From Citrobacter sp. wls619 (lineage in GTDB: Bacteria > Pseudomonadota > Gammaproteobacteria > Enterobacterales > Enterobacteriaceae), in the NCBI RefSeq assembly GCF_005281345.1, contig NZ_SZXJ01000100.1:58799-122798 (forward strand): a stretch of DNA of 64,000 nucleotides, read 5' to 3'. Position 1 is the stretch's first letter; the number at the start of each line of letters is the position of its first letter. Below the pieces are notes generated by a model. The model was not told where the DNA came from and ran no database searches. It saw only the letters and a list, made by a program, of their open reading frames with translations. This document shows positions 9,061 to 17,493 of the stretch, one piece after another. A program made the position numbers and the translations under genes.

Positions 9061-9210
9061 GCTTTCAGCGACCGGTTTTTTACCTGTAAACCTTCCTGGG
9101 GAAGGGAAGACGCATTTCCGCCACTAATCTAACTTGCTGAATATGAATAATAAAAATTATTGGCATGCGTTTTGCTATTACATAAATAACGTTGCACGGA
9201 GTCATCGATT

Positions 9211-10536
9211 ATGAGCTTTACGAGTCCGATCCAAAAATTAGCACAAGAACTTGCCTACGCCGATATTGCCACCCAGGCGACGAATTTGCAGAACGAACAG
9301 AACGAATTGAATGCAGAGAGCAGCGGTCTGGACTCGCTCAGTACCGCGCTGACGAACTTTCAAACGGCAATCGATGCGCTGAACAGCGACACCGATGGTC
9401 CGCTGACGTTTTCTGCTACCTCTAGTAATGACGGGAATACCGTATCGGCGAACTCGGAAGCGCAGGCCGGGACTTACTCATTTTATGTTTCGCAGCTGGC
9501 GCAGGCGCAGCAGACAACCTTCAGTATGAGCGATGACACGTTTAGCGCATCCGGTACGTTTGAACTCACGATGGATGATGGCACGACCATGGATATCGAT
9601 CTTGCTGCTGCTGATGAAGACGGCGACAGTTTCATTGATGCCAGTGAACTGGTTGACGCGATCAATGACTCGGACGACAACCCCGGCGTGTCGGCGGCAC
9701 TGGTCAAAACCGACGGGACAACCACTATCATGCTGACTTCCGATACCACGGGAGCGCAAAGCGCATTCTCGGTTAGCGTAACGGGAAACACCTCTTTCTC
9801 TGATGAGATAGCAGCCAGCAAAAATAACGTCACGGATGCGCAGGACGCAGAGATTCATCTGGGAAGTCAAACGGGTCCTGCAATCACCAGCAGCACTAAT
9901 ACCTTTGACGATGTGATCCCCGGCGTAACCATGACCTTCACTGAGGCCAGCGATCCTAATGATCCTAATGATTTGACCACCTTTACCGTCGCGGAAGACT
10001 CCAGCGGATCGCAGGCCAAAGTGCAAACCTTCGTAGATGCCTACAACACGTTAATCGACACCATCGATTCATTGACCAGCTACGGCGATGACGACACGGC
10101 TGCCGGAGTTTTTGCTGGTGATGCCGGGATGAATTCGTTGGCAAATCAGATGGATGATATCGCTCACGCCTCCTACGGTGGTGTTTCGATTGTCGACTAT
10201 GGCATCACGCTGGATTCCGACGGTCACTTACAAATTGACTCCACCCAGTTCAGCGAAGAAATGGAAGAAAATCCGGACGGTTTGACCTCTATTTTCGTCG
10301 GGGAAGACAGCATGGTCGCGCAGATGGACGACCTGATGGAAAGCTATCTGGATTCCAGCAACGGCATCATCGCCATGCGTCAGGAAAACATTGATGACCA
10401 GCAGAGCAAAATTCAGGACGAAAGCGATCAGCTGACTGAAACCTATAACACCAACTACGAGCGCTACGTGGAAGAGTACACCAATACGCTGGTTCAAACG
10501 TACACCATGAAAGTGAGTATGGCCGCATTTATGTAA
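9211..10536 (+). CDS. lafB: Lateral filament cap LafB (FliD/HAP2-like)
   Basis: FliD caps the growing filament and folds flagellin at the tip. The 441-aa product has the FliD N-terminal domain (MSFTSPIQKLAQELAYADIA; then a stretch of helical ALTNFQTAIDALNSD) and a C-terminal FliD domain with heptads (IIAMRQENIDDQQSKIQDE and TLVQTYTMKVSMAAFM). The central part is rich in Asp, Ser and Thr, typical of surface-exposed cap domains. It has a CGGAG ribosome site. An AT-rich 150-bp space after the lafA hairpin implies a promoter of its own, which I could not identify. Confidence 0.93.
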   Translation: MSFTSPIQKLAQELAYADIATQATNLQNEQNELNAESSGLDSLSTALTNFQTAIDALNSDTDGPLTFSATSSNDGNTVSANSEAQAGTYSFYVSQLAQAQQTTFSMSDDTFSASGTFELTMDDGTTMDIDLAAADEDGDSFIDASELVDAINDSDDNPGVSAALVKTDGTTTIMLTSDTTGAQSAFSVSVTGNTSFSDEIAASKNNVTDAQDAEIHLGSQTGPAITSSTNTFDDVIPGVTMTFTEASDPNDPNDLTTFTVAEDSSGSQAKVQTFVDAYNTLIDTIDSLTSYGDDDTAAGVFAGDAGMNSLANQMDDIAHASYGGVSIVDYGITLDSDGHLQIDSTQFSEEMEENPDGLTSIFVGEDSMVAQMDDLMESYLDSSNGIIAMRQENIDDQQSKIQDESDQLTETYNTNYERYVEEYTNTLVQTYTMKVSMAAFM

Positions 10537-10569
10537 CCGGCTGGTTTAAGAGAAGGACTGAGAATCAAC

Positions 10570-10962
10570 ATGTACGACACGCAGGATGGTTATTCGCAAT
10601 ACAAAGAGATGGATCTTGCAGCGCGTACCGCAGCAGCATCGCCGTTAGAGCTGGTGCTGGTGCTGTTTTCGGGGCTGATGGACGAGCTGGAACGCGCCAA
10701 AAGCCACATTGAGAACAAACGCTACGAGCGTAAGGCGCAAAGCATCAACAAATGCATCGATATTCTCAACGCCTTAACCAGCTCGCTGGAGTTTGAAACC
10801 GGCGGCGAGCTGGTGGTGAATCTGTCCCGGCTGTATGACCACTGCGTCTACCGCCTGTACGAAGCCAGCGGCGAATTGTCGCTGGAAAAAATTGATGAAG
10901 TGATCCTCATCCTGACGAATCTGCGCACGGGCTGGGAAGGTCTGTCGGCAAAACTGGGATAA
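10570..10962 (+). CDS. lafC: LafC, FliS-like flagellin export chaperone
   Basis: 130 aa, all-helical, with the FliS signature near the start (YKEMDLAARTAAASPLELVLVLF) and the helical bundle ending LTNLRTGWEGLSAKL. FliS binds the C-terminus of flagellin in the cytoplasm and delivers it to the export gate. It lies 33 nt after lafB and 4 nt before lafD, in the standard fliD-S-T order. Confidence 0.92.
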   Translation: MYDTQDGYSQYKEMDLAARTAAASPLELVLVLFSGLMDELERAKSHIENKRYERKAQSINKCIDILNALTSSLEFETGGELVVNLSRLYDHCVYRLYEASGELSLEKIDEVILILTNLRTGWEGLSAKLG

Positions 10963-10966
10963 GGCG

Positions 10967-11290
10967 ATGCAAAGAGAGCGTCTGCAACAGCAACAGCAGC
11001 TTTATGCCCTGGTACAAGAGATGAATGACGCGCTGGATAACAAGCGTTGGCGACGATTACCCGGCCTGCATCAGCAGGTGATGCGCGTTTTTCATGACTA
11101 TGCCGCCTGGGAAACTGATGCCGGGGCGCTGAGGGAAGTGAAAAGTAAAATGCATGCGGCGTTTGAGGCGCTAATAACCCGGCGAACGCAGCGTGCGGAA
11201 GAACTCAAAGCGCGCATGGATCAACATCAGCAAAACCAGGAAGGAATGTTGGCGTACTCAATGGTTAATTTAATTTCGGAGAAGGCATGA
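10967..11290 (+). CDS. lafD: LafD, FliT-like small chaperone
   Basis: 107-aa helical, charged protein in the fliT position after the FliS homologue. Sequence identity to FliT is not obvious; the features seen are the repeated Gln/Arg helices (MQRERLQQQQQLYALVQEM) and the length typical of FliT chaperones. FliT-like proteins chaperone the cap protein FliD. The stop codon region overlaps the start of lafE by 4 nt. Confidence 0.78.
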   Translation: MQRERLQQQQQLYALVQEMNDALDNKRWRRLPGLHQQVMRVFHDYAAWETDAGALREVKSKMHAAFEALITRRTQRAEELKARMDQHQQNQEGMLAYSMVNLISEKA

Positions 11291-12462
11291 ATCCTGTATT
11301 ACTGGCCTCGGCCAGTGCGTTGGCAGAGGCCACACCGGAAAAGGCGGCTATCTCAGCCCCAACAACGTCAACGAGCGGCAGCACGTTTTCTTTGCCGCAG
11401 GCTGGGCTTAACGCGGTGGCTGAACGTTTGATTGGCGCAAAAGTCAACCAACAGCAGGCGTCGGCGGCCGGGCATCAGCGCGATGATGCAGATCCTGCGG
11501 CTATGCAGGCATTGCTGGCGATGCTGCTGGCGCAACCGGCTCAGGCGTCAGCGTCTGCACCAACCCAGAAGCAGCCGGACGGTGAGATGCTGAAAATGCT
11601 GGCGCAGGTGCAAACCTCCCAATCAGGTTCATCGCTGCTGCGTCAACTGGCGGGCGCGATGGCTCAACAAGGAAAAACGTCCTCGCCGTCGGCTGAGCAG
11701 CATGCCACGGATTTATCGTCACTGCCGCCTAAGCTGCAAACGTTGCTGGCGTCGATCGGCGAGGATTTGCCTCAGGCAACGCCGGATCAGCAGGCCAAAC
11801 TGGCGACATTCTCCGCCCAGGATCTGCGTGCGATCACACCTGAACCTGCTTCGCTTTCAACGTCACAGCAAATTTCCGCCCGCGTGAAGTCTGAGGATCA
11901 TAGCGTTCCTCGCCCGATGGCGGTGAGAAAAACGGATGGCGTGGCGGTTAACCCAACGCTTGCGACACAAAGTTTGCTCACTACGGCGGCGCAGGGAAAT
12001 CAGCCGATGAACGCCCTGAGCGACCATAACGTGGTGTCGACGCAAGTTTCGGCGCCTACCACGCTGTCGACAGAGGAACTCGGGGAGAAGCTCACCGCAC
12101 TGCTCAAAGACAGAATTCAATTCCAGTTGGGCCAGCAACAGCAGGTGTCGACTATTCGTCTTGATCCTCCTTCGCTTGGCAAACTGGAAATTGCCGTGCA
12201 GTTGGATGCCGGAAAGCTGATGGTTCATATCGGTGCAAATCAGAGTGATGTCTGCCGCTCGTTGCAGCAATTTAGCGAAAACTTACGCCAGCACCTCACG
12301 GCACAGAACTTCATGGAAGTGAACGTTCAGGTCTCTTCCGAAGGGCAATCGCAACAGCAGCAACAGCAGTCAGGTAATCAACAGGACGAGGTGGCGTCGG
12401 CGCTAACGCTTAACGATGAACCTCAATTTCAACAGAACGAATCCGTTCTGATCAAAGTGTAA
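11287..12462 (+). CDS. lafE: LafE, FliK-like hook-length control protein
   Basis: 391 aa. The N-terminal two thirds are Ala/Gln/Ser-rich and low in complexity, as expected of the molecular ruler part. The C-terminal third contains the conserved FliK domain (QVSTIRLDPPSLGKLEIAV and ENLRQHLTAQNFMEVNVQVS), which flips the export apparatus from hook to filament substrates. The tail has a glutamine run. The start overlaps lafD. Confidence 0.9.
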   Translation: MNPVLLASASALAEATPEKAAISAPTTSTSGSTFSLPQAGLNAVAERLIGAKVNQQQASAAGHQRDDADPAAMQALLAMLLAQPAQASASAPTQKQPDGEMLKMLAQVQTSQSGSSLLRQLAGAMAQQGKTSSPSAEQHATDLSSLPPKLQTLLASIGEDLPQATPDQQAKLATFSAQDLRAITPEPASLSTSQQISARVKSEDHSVPRPMAVRKTDGVAVNPTLATQSLLTTAAQGNQPMNALSDHNVVSTQVSAPTTLSTEELGEKLTALLKDRIQFQLGQQQQVSTIRLDPPSLGKLEIAVQLDAGKLMVHIGANQSDVCRSLQQFSENLRQHLTAQNFMEVNVQVSSEGQSQQQQQQSGNQQDEVASALTLNDEPQFQQNESVLIKV

Positions 12463-12469
12463 AAGCAAG

Positions 12470-12940
12470 ATGAAGAAAATTGTTATCGCGTGTCTGATTA
12501 GCTCCGTCGTGGCGCTGGGTATTGCAGGGGGCGCAGGATGGGGCATTTATCATTCTATGACTAAAGGAACCGCAACTGCAGCAGATAAGCCTGCGCATGA
12601 AGCGGAAGATAGCCAGGATGAGTCCAGCAGTATTTTTGTCTCCCTGCCGGAAACGGTGGTTACGCTTCATGATAATGAAGGTAGCGATCGCTATATGGTC
12701 GCGGAACTGGTAATGGTCGTTGATTCAGAGAAAGACGCTGAAAAAATTAAGAAGGACGAACCGCTCTATCAAAGTATTACGGTAGATGAGCTCTCGAATA
12801 TGAAATATGAAGATATTCGGGCGCTGAAGATCTCCGATATCAGAAAGAAAATTTTTGAAAACCTGAAAACTGAATTAGCGAAACGCAAAATGGCGACACC
12901 TTATAAGGACATTTTGGTGAAAAAAGTCGTGTTTCAATAA
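12470..12940 (+). CDS. lafF: LafF, FliL-like stator-associated membrane protein
   Basis: 156 aa with one N-terminal membrane segment (IVIACLISSVVALGIAGGAG) and a periplasmic FliL domain (FVSLPETVVTLHDNEG, then DIRALKISDIRKKIFENLK). FliL surrounds the stator units and supports torque, in some organisms essential for swarming. Gene order before sigma-28 and the stator genes agrees with Flag-2 clusters. Confidence 0.9.
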   Translation: MKKIVIACLISSVVALGIAGGAGWGIYHSMTKGTATAADKPAHEAEDSQDESSSIFVSLPETVVTLHDNEGSDRYMVAELVMVVDSEKDAEKIKKDEPLYQSITVDELSNMKYEDIRALKISDIRKKIFENLKTELAKRKMATPYKDILVKKVVFQ

Positions 12941-12960
12941 GCGACACGCCAGGAAATAAC

Positions 12961-13677
12961 ATGATCCAGGATGCTTACGAGTCAGACGACTTTAATGCGA
13001 CGCCCGTGCTAACGCCAAAGCAAGAGAGCCATTATTTACAGGCTTATCTTCCTTTGGTGCGCAAAGTAGTGCGTCAACTTGCGCCGCAATGTACCTGCGT
13101 TATGGACAGGCAGGATATGGAACAAACGGCGCTGATGGGATTGCTGAACGCGATTCGCCGCTATGGTCAACCGGATGAGGGCTTTGCCGGTTATGCCGTC
13201 CACCGTATCCGTGGCGCCATACTCGATGAGCTGCGCAGCCTCGACTGGCGGCCTCGTCAGCTACGACAAAAATACCATCAGATTAAAGATTTGATTCGTG
13301 ATGCGCGTACCCGGCTCGGGCATGAACCCTCATGTGAGGAGCTATCCCGGCTGGGATTGTCGTCTGAAGATTATCAGGAATACCAACAGCTGGAAGGCGC
13401 CGAATCGCTGGCCAGTCTGGATGAATTACTAAATGGCGATATGCCGATTGCACCGCTCGAAGGGCGGGGGCTTGAGGAACAATTCGTCACGCAGGAAATG
13501 CTGGGTTATGCCCTGAGCCAACTCAGCGAAAAAGAGGGACTGGTGCTCTCAATGTATTATCAGCACGATATGAATTTAAAAGAGATTGCGCTGGTATTAG
13601 GGCTGACTGAAGCCCGTATTTGTCAAATGAATAAAAAAATCACGCACAAGATTCGTGATTGTTTATATCCAGATTAA
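12961..13677 (+). CDS. lafS: LafS, sigma-28 factor of the lateral system
   Basis: 238-aa FliA-type sigma factor. Region 2 is seen in MDRQDMEQTALMGLLNAIRR and AVHRIRGAILDELRSLDWRP, region 3 in IKDLIRDARTRLGHEPSCEE, and region 4 in LSEKEGLVLSMYYQHDMNLK and LGLTEARICQM. It directs RNA polymerase to late lateral genes such as lafA and the stator genes. In related systems an LfgM anti-sigma holds it until the hook is complete; lfgM would lie left of the window. Confidence 0.94.
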   Translation: MIQDAYESDDFNATPVLTPKQESHYLQAYLPLVRKVVRQLAPQCTCVMDRQDMEQTALMGLLNAIRRYGQPDEGFAGYAVHRIRGAILDELRSLDWRPRQLRQKYHQIKDLIRDARTRLGHEPSCEELSRLGLSSEDYQEYQQLEGAESLASLDELLNGDMPIAPLEGRGLEEQFVTQEMLGYALSQLSEKEGLVLSMYYQHDMNLKEIALVLGLTEARICQMNKKITHKIRDCLYPD

Positions 13678-13706
13678 CAATTTCGAATCAACATGCGGAG
13701 GACGTA

Positions 13707-14570
13707 ATGCAAAAGATTTTTGGTTTATTGGTGGTTTTAGGCTGCGTATTTGGTGGCTATTTTGAAGCGGGTGGACAGCTTATTGCTATCTGGCAGCCAG
13801 CCGAGATTATTATTATTATGGGGGCCGGTCTGGGCGCGATGATTATCGGTAACCCGATGCATGTGCTGAAAGAGATCGTTCGCCAGATTAAAGGCGTAAT
13901 CAGTAAAAAGAAAATGGGTCCGGAGTTTCAGCGTCAGCTGCTGATGTGTCTGTATGAGCTGCTGGAAATGGTGCAAAACGGCGGTCTGCGTATGCTGGAT
14001 CAGCATATCGAACAGCCGGAAGAGAGTACCATTTTCCAGAAATACCCGCTGGTGCTGACCCAAAAACGCCTGGTGACCTTTATCGCCGACAACTTCCGTC
14101 TGATGGCGATGGGCAAAATTGATGCCCATGAGCTGGAAGGTATCCTCGATCAGGAACTGGATACCGCGGAAGAATCGCTGTTAACGCCTTCGCGCTCCCT
14201 GCAACGTACCGCCGAGGCCATGCCTGGTTTCGGTATTTGCGCGGCGGTGCTGGGTATCATCATCACCATGCAGTCAATCGACGGTTCCATTGCGCTTATC
14301 GGCCTGAAAGTGGCGGCGGCGCTGGTGGGGACATTCCTGGGGGTCTTCATCTGTTATTGCCTGATGGACCCACTGGCAAACGCCATGGAACAGCAGGCAC
14401 GGGCGGAACACTCTTTGCTTGAATGCGTACGTACCGTGCTGGTGGCGCAAGCAGGCGGTAAGCCGACGCTGCTGGCGGTCGATGCCGGGCGTAAACTTCT
14501 TCATCTGGCATCCAAACCTACATTCGCCAACCTGGATGCGTGGGTCAATGCGATGCTGGAGCAAGAATAA
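13707..14570 (+). CDS. lafT: LafT, MotA-like stator protein
   Basis: 287 aa from the ATG at 13707, chosen because GCGGAGG precedes it and the N-terminus (MQKIFGLLVVLGCVFGGYF) is the first membrane helix of MotA; the frame opens earlier at 13659 within lafS. The two C-terminal helices are in GFGICAAVLGIIITMQSI and VAAALVGTFLGVFICYCLMD, with the conserved proline-glycine elements. MotA forms the five-subunit ring around MotB and pushes on FliG. lafU follows after 2 nt. Confidence 0.93.
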   Translation: MQKIFGLLVVLGCVFGGYFEAGGQLIAIWQPAEIIIIMGAGLGAMIIGNPMHVLKEIVRQIKGVISKKKMGPEFQRQLLMCLYELLEMVQNGGLRMLDQHIEQPEESTIFQKYPLVLTQKRLVTFIADNFRLMAMGKIDAHELEGILDQELDTAEESLLTPSRSLQRTAEAMPGFGICAAVLGIIITMQSIDGSIALIGLKVAAALVGTFLGVFICYCLMDPLANAMEQQARAEHSLLECVRTVLVAQAGGKPTLLAVDAGRKLLHLASKPTFANLDAWVNAMLEQE

Positions 14571-14572
14571 GC

Positions 14573-15571
14573 ATGAGGAAGGGGCCAAATCGTCGCGATC
14601 GCGGCGCGAAAACCACTATTATCCGCCGACAAATAAAGAAGAGTCATGCAGGTCATCACGGAGGAGCGTGGAAGGTGGCATTTGCTGACTTTACGTTGGC
14701 GATGATGGCACTGTTTATGACGCTGTGGATTGTGAACAGTGTCAGTAAAGCCGACCGTGAAAATATTGTGGCGGCGCTGCATGGTCAGTCAATCTTTAAC
14801 GGTGGCGGCATGGCACCGTTAAACAAACTGGGCAAGCAGCCGATAGCGCCGGGTGCGCAGAAGAAAAACGTCACGCGCAATAAGCTCGATAAAACCACCA
14901 ACCCGCAGGAAACGGCGAAGATTACGGAAGATAACGCGAAAAAGGCGTTGGACGTAAACGAAAAAACGGCGTTACTGAAGCAAAAATCAGCCCGCGAATT
15001 GGGTGAGCTGGCGACCGACATTAACGTCATCGCCCGCAATGCACATATGGAAACCAACCTTGAAATGGAAATTGTTCCTCAGGGGCTGCGCGTACTGATT
15101 AAAGATGACCAGAACCGGAATATGTTTGAACGCGGTAGCGCCAAAATTATGCCGTTCTTTAAATCGCTGCTGGTTGAGCTGGCCCCCGTGTTTGACTCGC
15201 TGGATAACAAGATAATTATCACCGGACATACGGATGCGATGAGCTATAAGAGCAACATTTACAACAACTGGAACCTCTCCGGTGACCGCGCCTTGTCGGC
15301 ACGACGCGTGCTGGAAGATGCTGGAATGCCGCAGGATAAAGTCATGCAGGTCAGCGCAATGGCGGACCAAATGCTGTTAGATGCGAAAAACCCGGAAAGC
15401 GCCGGTAACCGTCGCATTGAGATTATGGTGTTGACGCAAAGCGCTTCCGATACGCTGTATCAATATTTCGGCCAGCAGGGAGAGAAGGTTGTGCAACCGC
15501 TGGTTGATAAACTGGACAAGCAAAAGCAGGTGACTTCTTTACGTCAACAATCTGCTCCCGTCACGCATTAA
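14573..15571 (+). CDS. lafU: LafU, MotB-like stator protein, full length
   Basis: 332 aa from the ATG two bases after lafT. A basic N-terminus is followed by the single ion-carrying helix (WKVAFADFTLAMMALFMTL) with the essential Asp in the AFADF motif; the E. coli MotB-like context suggests proton rather than sodium coupling. The C-terminal OmpA-like peptidoglycan-binding domain is intact (KIIITGHTDAMSYKSN, NLSGDRALSARRVLEDAGM, GNRRIEIMVL). In E. coli K-12 the homologue mbhA is a remnant; here it is complete. Confidence 0.93.
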   Translation: MRKGPNRRDRGAKTTIIRRQIKKSHAGHHGGAWKVAFADFTLAMMALFMTLWIVNSVSKADRENIVAALHGQSIFNGGGMAPLNKLGKQPIAPGAQKKNVTRNKLDKTTNPQETAKITEDNAKKALDVNEKTALLKQKSARELGELATDINVIARNAHMETNLEMEIVPQGLRVLIKDDQNRNMFERGSAKIMPFFKSLLVELAPVFDSLDNKIIITGHTDAMSYKSNIYNNWNLSGDRALSARRVLEDAGMPQDKVMQVSAMADQMLLDAKNPESAGNRRIEIMVLTQSASDTLYQYFGQQGEKVVQPLVDKLDKQKQVTSLRQQSAPVTH

Positions 15572-15584
15572 CTACGTTCTCCGT

Positions 15585-15603
15585 CCCCCACGCAACGTGG
15601 GGG
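15585..15603 (+). terminator. Hairpin closing the lateral flagellar cluster
   Basis: CCCCCACG and CGTGGGGG form a perfect 8-bp stem with a CAA loop, 13 nt after the lafU stop. It is followed by AAAACTA rather than T residues, so Rho or RNA stability may be involved. Confidence 0.5.
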
Positions 15604-15627
15604 AAAACTATCCCTCAGGAAGGCAAT

Positions 15628-16269
15628 ATGATAGATGTAACCCATATTATTCCATTGGATATTCATACTGATAACGTCACCGATGTGGCCTGTCAGGGCG
15701 CACATTTCGACCAGGTTTCAGGTATCTGGTACACCGAGCCTCATGAGTTAAACGGGGCGCTGCGTGACTATGTTTACAATATCGACAGTTTCAATATTGT
15801 CGCGCCGTACTATCTGGTTATTACCTCGAAGATGCACTGCTGGAGCTGTCACCAAATTACCCGTATTCATGGCGTGATGTTTACCCGCTTTATTAAGAAA
15901 AATCAGGATGGTCAGGGCTGGCAGTCGGTCAGGCGTAACAGCTTTTTGTTCCACATTAATTCTCTGCCTGAAGAGATAAAAAAGAACATCAAAGCCAGCA
16001 ATTACTACCTCGATAAAAGTAAAACCACCGGGCTACGCTACTGGATGAATCACTGTGAGATTTGCGGTGAACGTCTGGGTGATTACGAGCTTTTCTGCGT
16101 TGAAAATGATGCCTTTCGTCTGATGACGATCGAAAAACTGCTGCGGGCAAATATTCGCAAAGTGAATAAACTGTTTGTCAGCACGGCGGGCAATCCAGCG
16201 GAGCATACGAAAACGGACATCGTGCGTTACCTGTGCGATGCACGCTTCGTCATGAATGGTCCGGCGTAA
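15628..16269 (+). CDS. Unknown protein with DUF5710-like start and split zinc ribbon
   Basis: 213 aa, soluble, no signal peptide. Near the N-terminus GAHFDQVSGIWY resembles the DUF5710 pattern (a GA-x-FD ... WY motif found in plasmid and primase-associated proteins). Two CxxC pairs, C71/C74 (HCWSCHQ) and C143/C146 (CEICGERLG), are set like the two knuckles of a zinc ribbon. A strong CAGGAAGG site precedes the ATG. It lies between lafU and dinB, where E. coli K-12 has no gene. No function can be assigned; the domain match is by eye. Confidence 0.75.
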   Translation: MIDVTHIIPLDIHTDNVTDVACQGAHFDQVSGIWYTEPHELNGALRDYVYNIDSFNIVAPYYLVITSKMHCWSCHQITRIHGVMFTRFIKKNQDGQGWQSVRRNSFLFHINSLPEEIKKNIKASNYYLDKSKTTGLRYWMNHCEICGERLGDYELFCVENDAFRLMTIEKLLRANIRKVNKLFVSTAGNPAEHTKTDIVRYLCDARFVMNGPA

Positions 16270-16301
16270 GGCATAATCATACTTCTCACATCATAAAAAT
16301 A

Positions 16302-16317
16302 CTGTATACTTAAACAG
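16302..16317 (+). promoter_or_regulatory. LexA box of dinB
   Basis: CTGTATACTTAAACAG fits the SOS operator pattern CTGT-N8-ACAG exactly, 19 nt ahead of the dinB start codon. This is the expected site of LexA repression. Confidence 0.92.
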
Positions 16318-16335
16318 TGTTGTGGGAGGCGAGCG

Positions 16336-17391
16336 ATGCGTAAAATCATACATGTCGATATGGACTGCTTTTTCGCGGCGGTGGAAATGCGCGACAACCC
16401 CGCCCTGCGTGATATTCCCATTGCTATTGGCGGCAGTCGCGAACGCCGGGGAGTCATCAGCACCGCCAATTACCCGGCACGAAAGTTTGGTGTGCGTAGC
16501 GCAATGCCTACGGGAATGGCGCTAAAACTGTGCCCGCATCTCACCTTATTACCCGGCCGTTACGACGCTTATAAAGAGGCCTCTCGCCAGATTCAGGCCA
16601 TCTTCTCTCGCTACACCTCGCTCATCGAACCCCTTTCGCTGGATGAAGCCTATCTGGATGTGACCGACAGCACCCACTGCCACGGCTCAGCTACGCTAAT
16701 CGCTCAGGAAATCCGCCAGACAATTTTTAACGAGTTACAGTTAACCGCCTCAGCTGGAATTGCGCCGGTAAAATTTCTGGCAAAAATCGCTTCCGATCTC
16801 AACAAACCCAATGGGCAATATGTGATTACTCCCACGGATGTTCCCGAATTTCTCAGAACATTACCGTTAGGCAAAATTCCCGGCGTCGGCAAAGTCTCAG
16901 CCGCGAAACTGGAATCGATGGGATTACGGACCTGTGAAGATGTTCAAAAATACGACCTGGCAATGCTGCTCAAACGCTTCGGCAAGTTTGGTCGTGTGCT
17001 GTGGGAGCGCAGTCAGGGTATTGATGAGCGTGACGTCAACAACGACAGGCTGCGTAAATCCGTCGGCGTGGAACGTACGTTGGCAGAAGATATTCACGAA
17101 TGGTCGGAGTGTGAGGCGATAATTGAACGGCTCTATCCCGAACTGGAACGGCGGCTGGCAAAGGTTAAGCCCGATCTCTTCATCGCTCGTCAGGGGATAA
17201 AACTCAAGTTTAATGATTTTCAGCAGACCACGCAGGAACACGTCTGGCCGCGCTTAAATAAAGAGGATCTGATCGCGACGGCGCGCAATACCTGGAACGA
17301 GCGTAGGGGAGGGCGAGGTGTCAGGCTGGTGGGATTACACGTCACGCTGCTGGACCCGCAGATGGAAAGACAGCTACTGCTGGGAATTTGA
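16336..17391 (+). CDS. dinB: DNA polymerase IV (DinB)
   Basis: Y-family translesion polymerase, 351 aa, the same length as in E. coli. The N-terminus [20 protein letters not shown] holds the first catalytic Asp (residue 8); SLDEAYLDV holds the second catalytic pair near 103-104. The helix-hairpin-helix thumb region is in [18 protein letters not shown] and the little-finger domain follows. It acts in SOS-induced, error-prone synthesis past N2-dG adducts, with the beta clamp contact at the C-terminus (ERQLLLGI). E. coli has yafNOP after dinB; here REP sequences and convergent pepD follow directly. Confidence 0.97.
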   Translation: MRKIIHVDMDCFFAAVEMRDNPALRDIPIAIGGSRERRGVISTANYPARKFGVRSAMPTGMALKLCPHLTLLPGRYDAYKEASRQIQAIFSRYTSLIEPLSLDEAYLDVTDSTHCHGSATLIAQEIRQTIFNELQLTASAGIAPVKFLAKIASDLNKPNGQYVITPTDVPEFLRTLPLGKIPGVGKVSAAKLESMGLRTCEDVQKYDLAMLLKRFGKFGRVLWERSQGIDERDVNNDRLRKSVGVERTLAEDIHEWSECEAIIERLYPELERRLAKVKPDLFIARQGIKLKFNDFQQTTQEHVWPRLNKEDLIATARNTWNERRGGRGVRLVGLHVTLLDPQMERQLLLGI

Positions 17392-17400
17392 CTCTGATGT

Positions 17401-17482
17401 ATTGCCGGATGGCGGCATAAAAACTTTCTCTGGCCTACAAATTAGCATGTAGGCCGGATAAGCGTAGCGCCATCCGGCATTT
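17401..17482. repeat. REP/BIME cluster between dinB and pepD
   Basis: Two REP-like units: TTGCCGGATGGCGGCAT and, about 45 nt on, GTAGGCCGGATAAGCG with GCGCCATCCGGCAT. It separates the convergent dinB and pepD genes and probably serves both 3' ends. Confidence 0.8.
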
Positions 17483-17493
17483 AGCGCAGAATC

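Noticed and set aside
9120..9210. Sigma-28 promoter ahead of lafB
   Set aside because: The region is AT-rich and contains TAAAAATT, but no acceptable -10 element at the right distance.
12340..12400. Glutamine-codon repeat (CAGCAG type) at the end of lafE
   Set aside because: A low-complexity coding tract normal for FliK-type proteins, not a separate repeat element.
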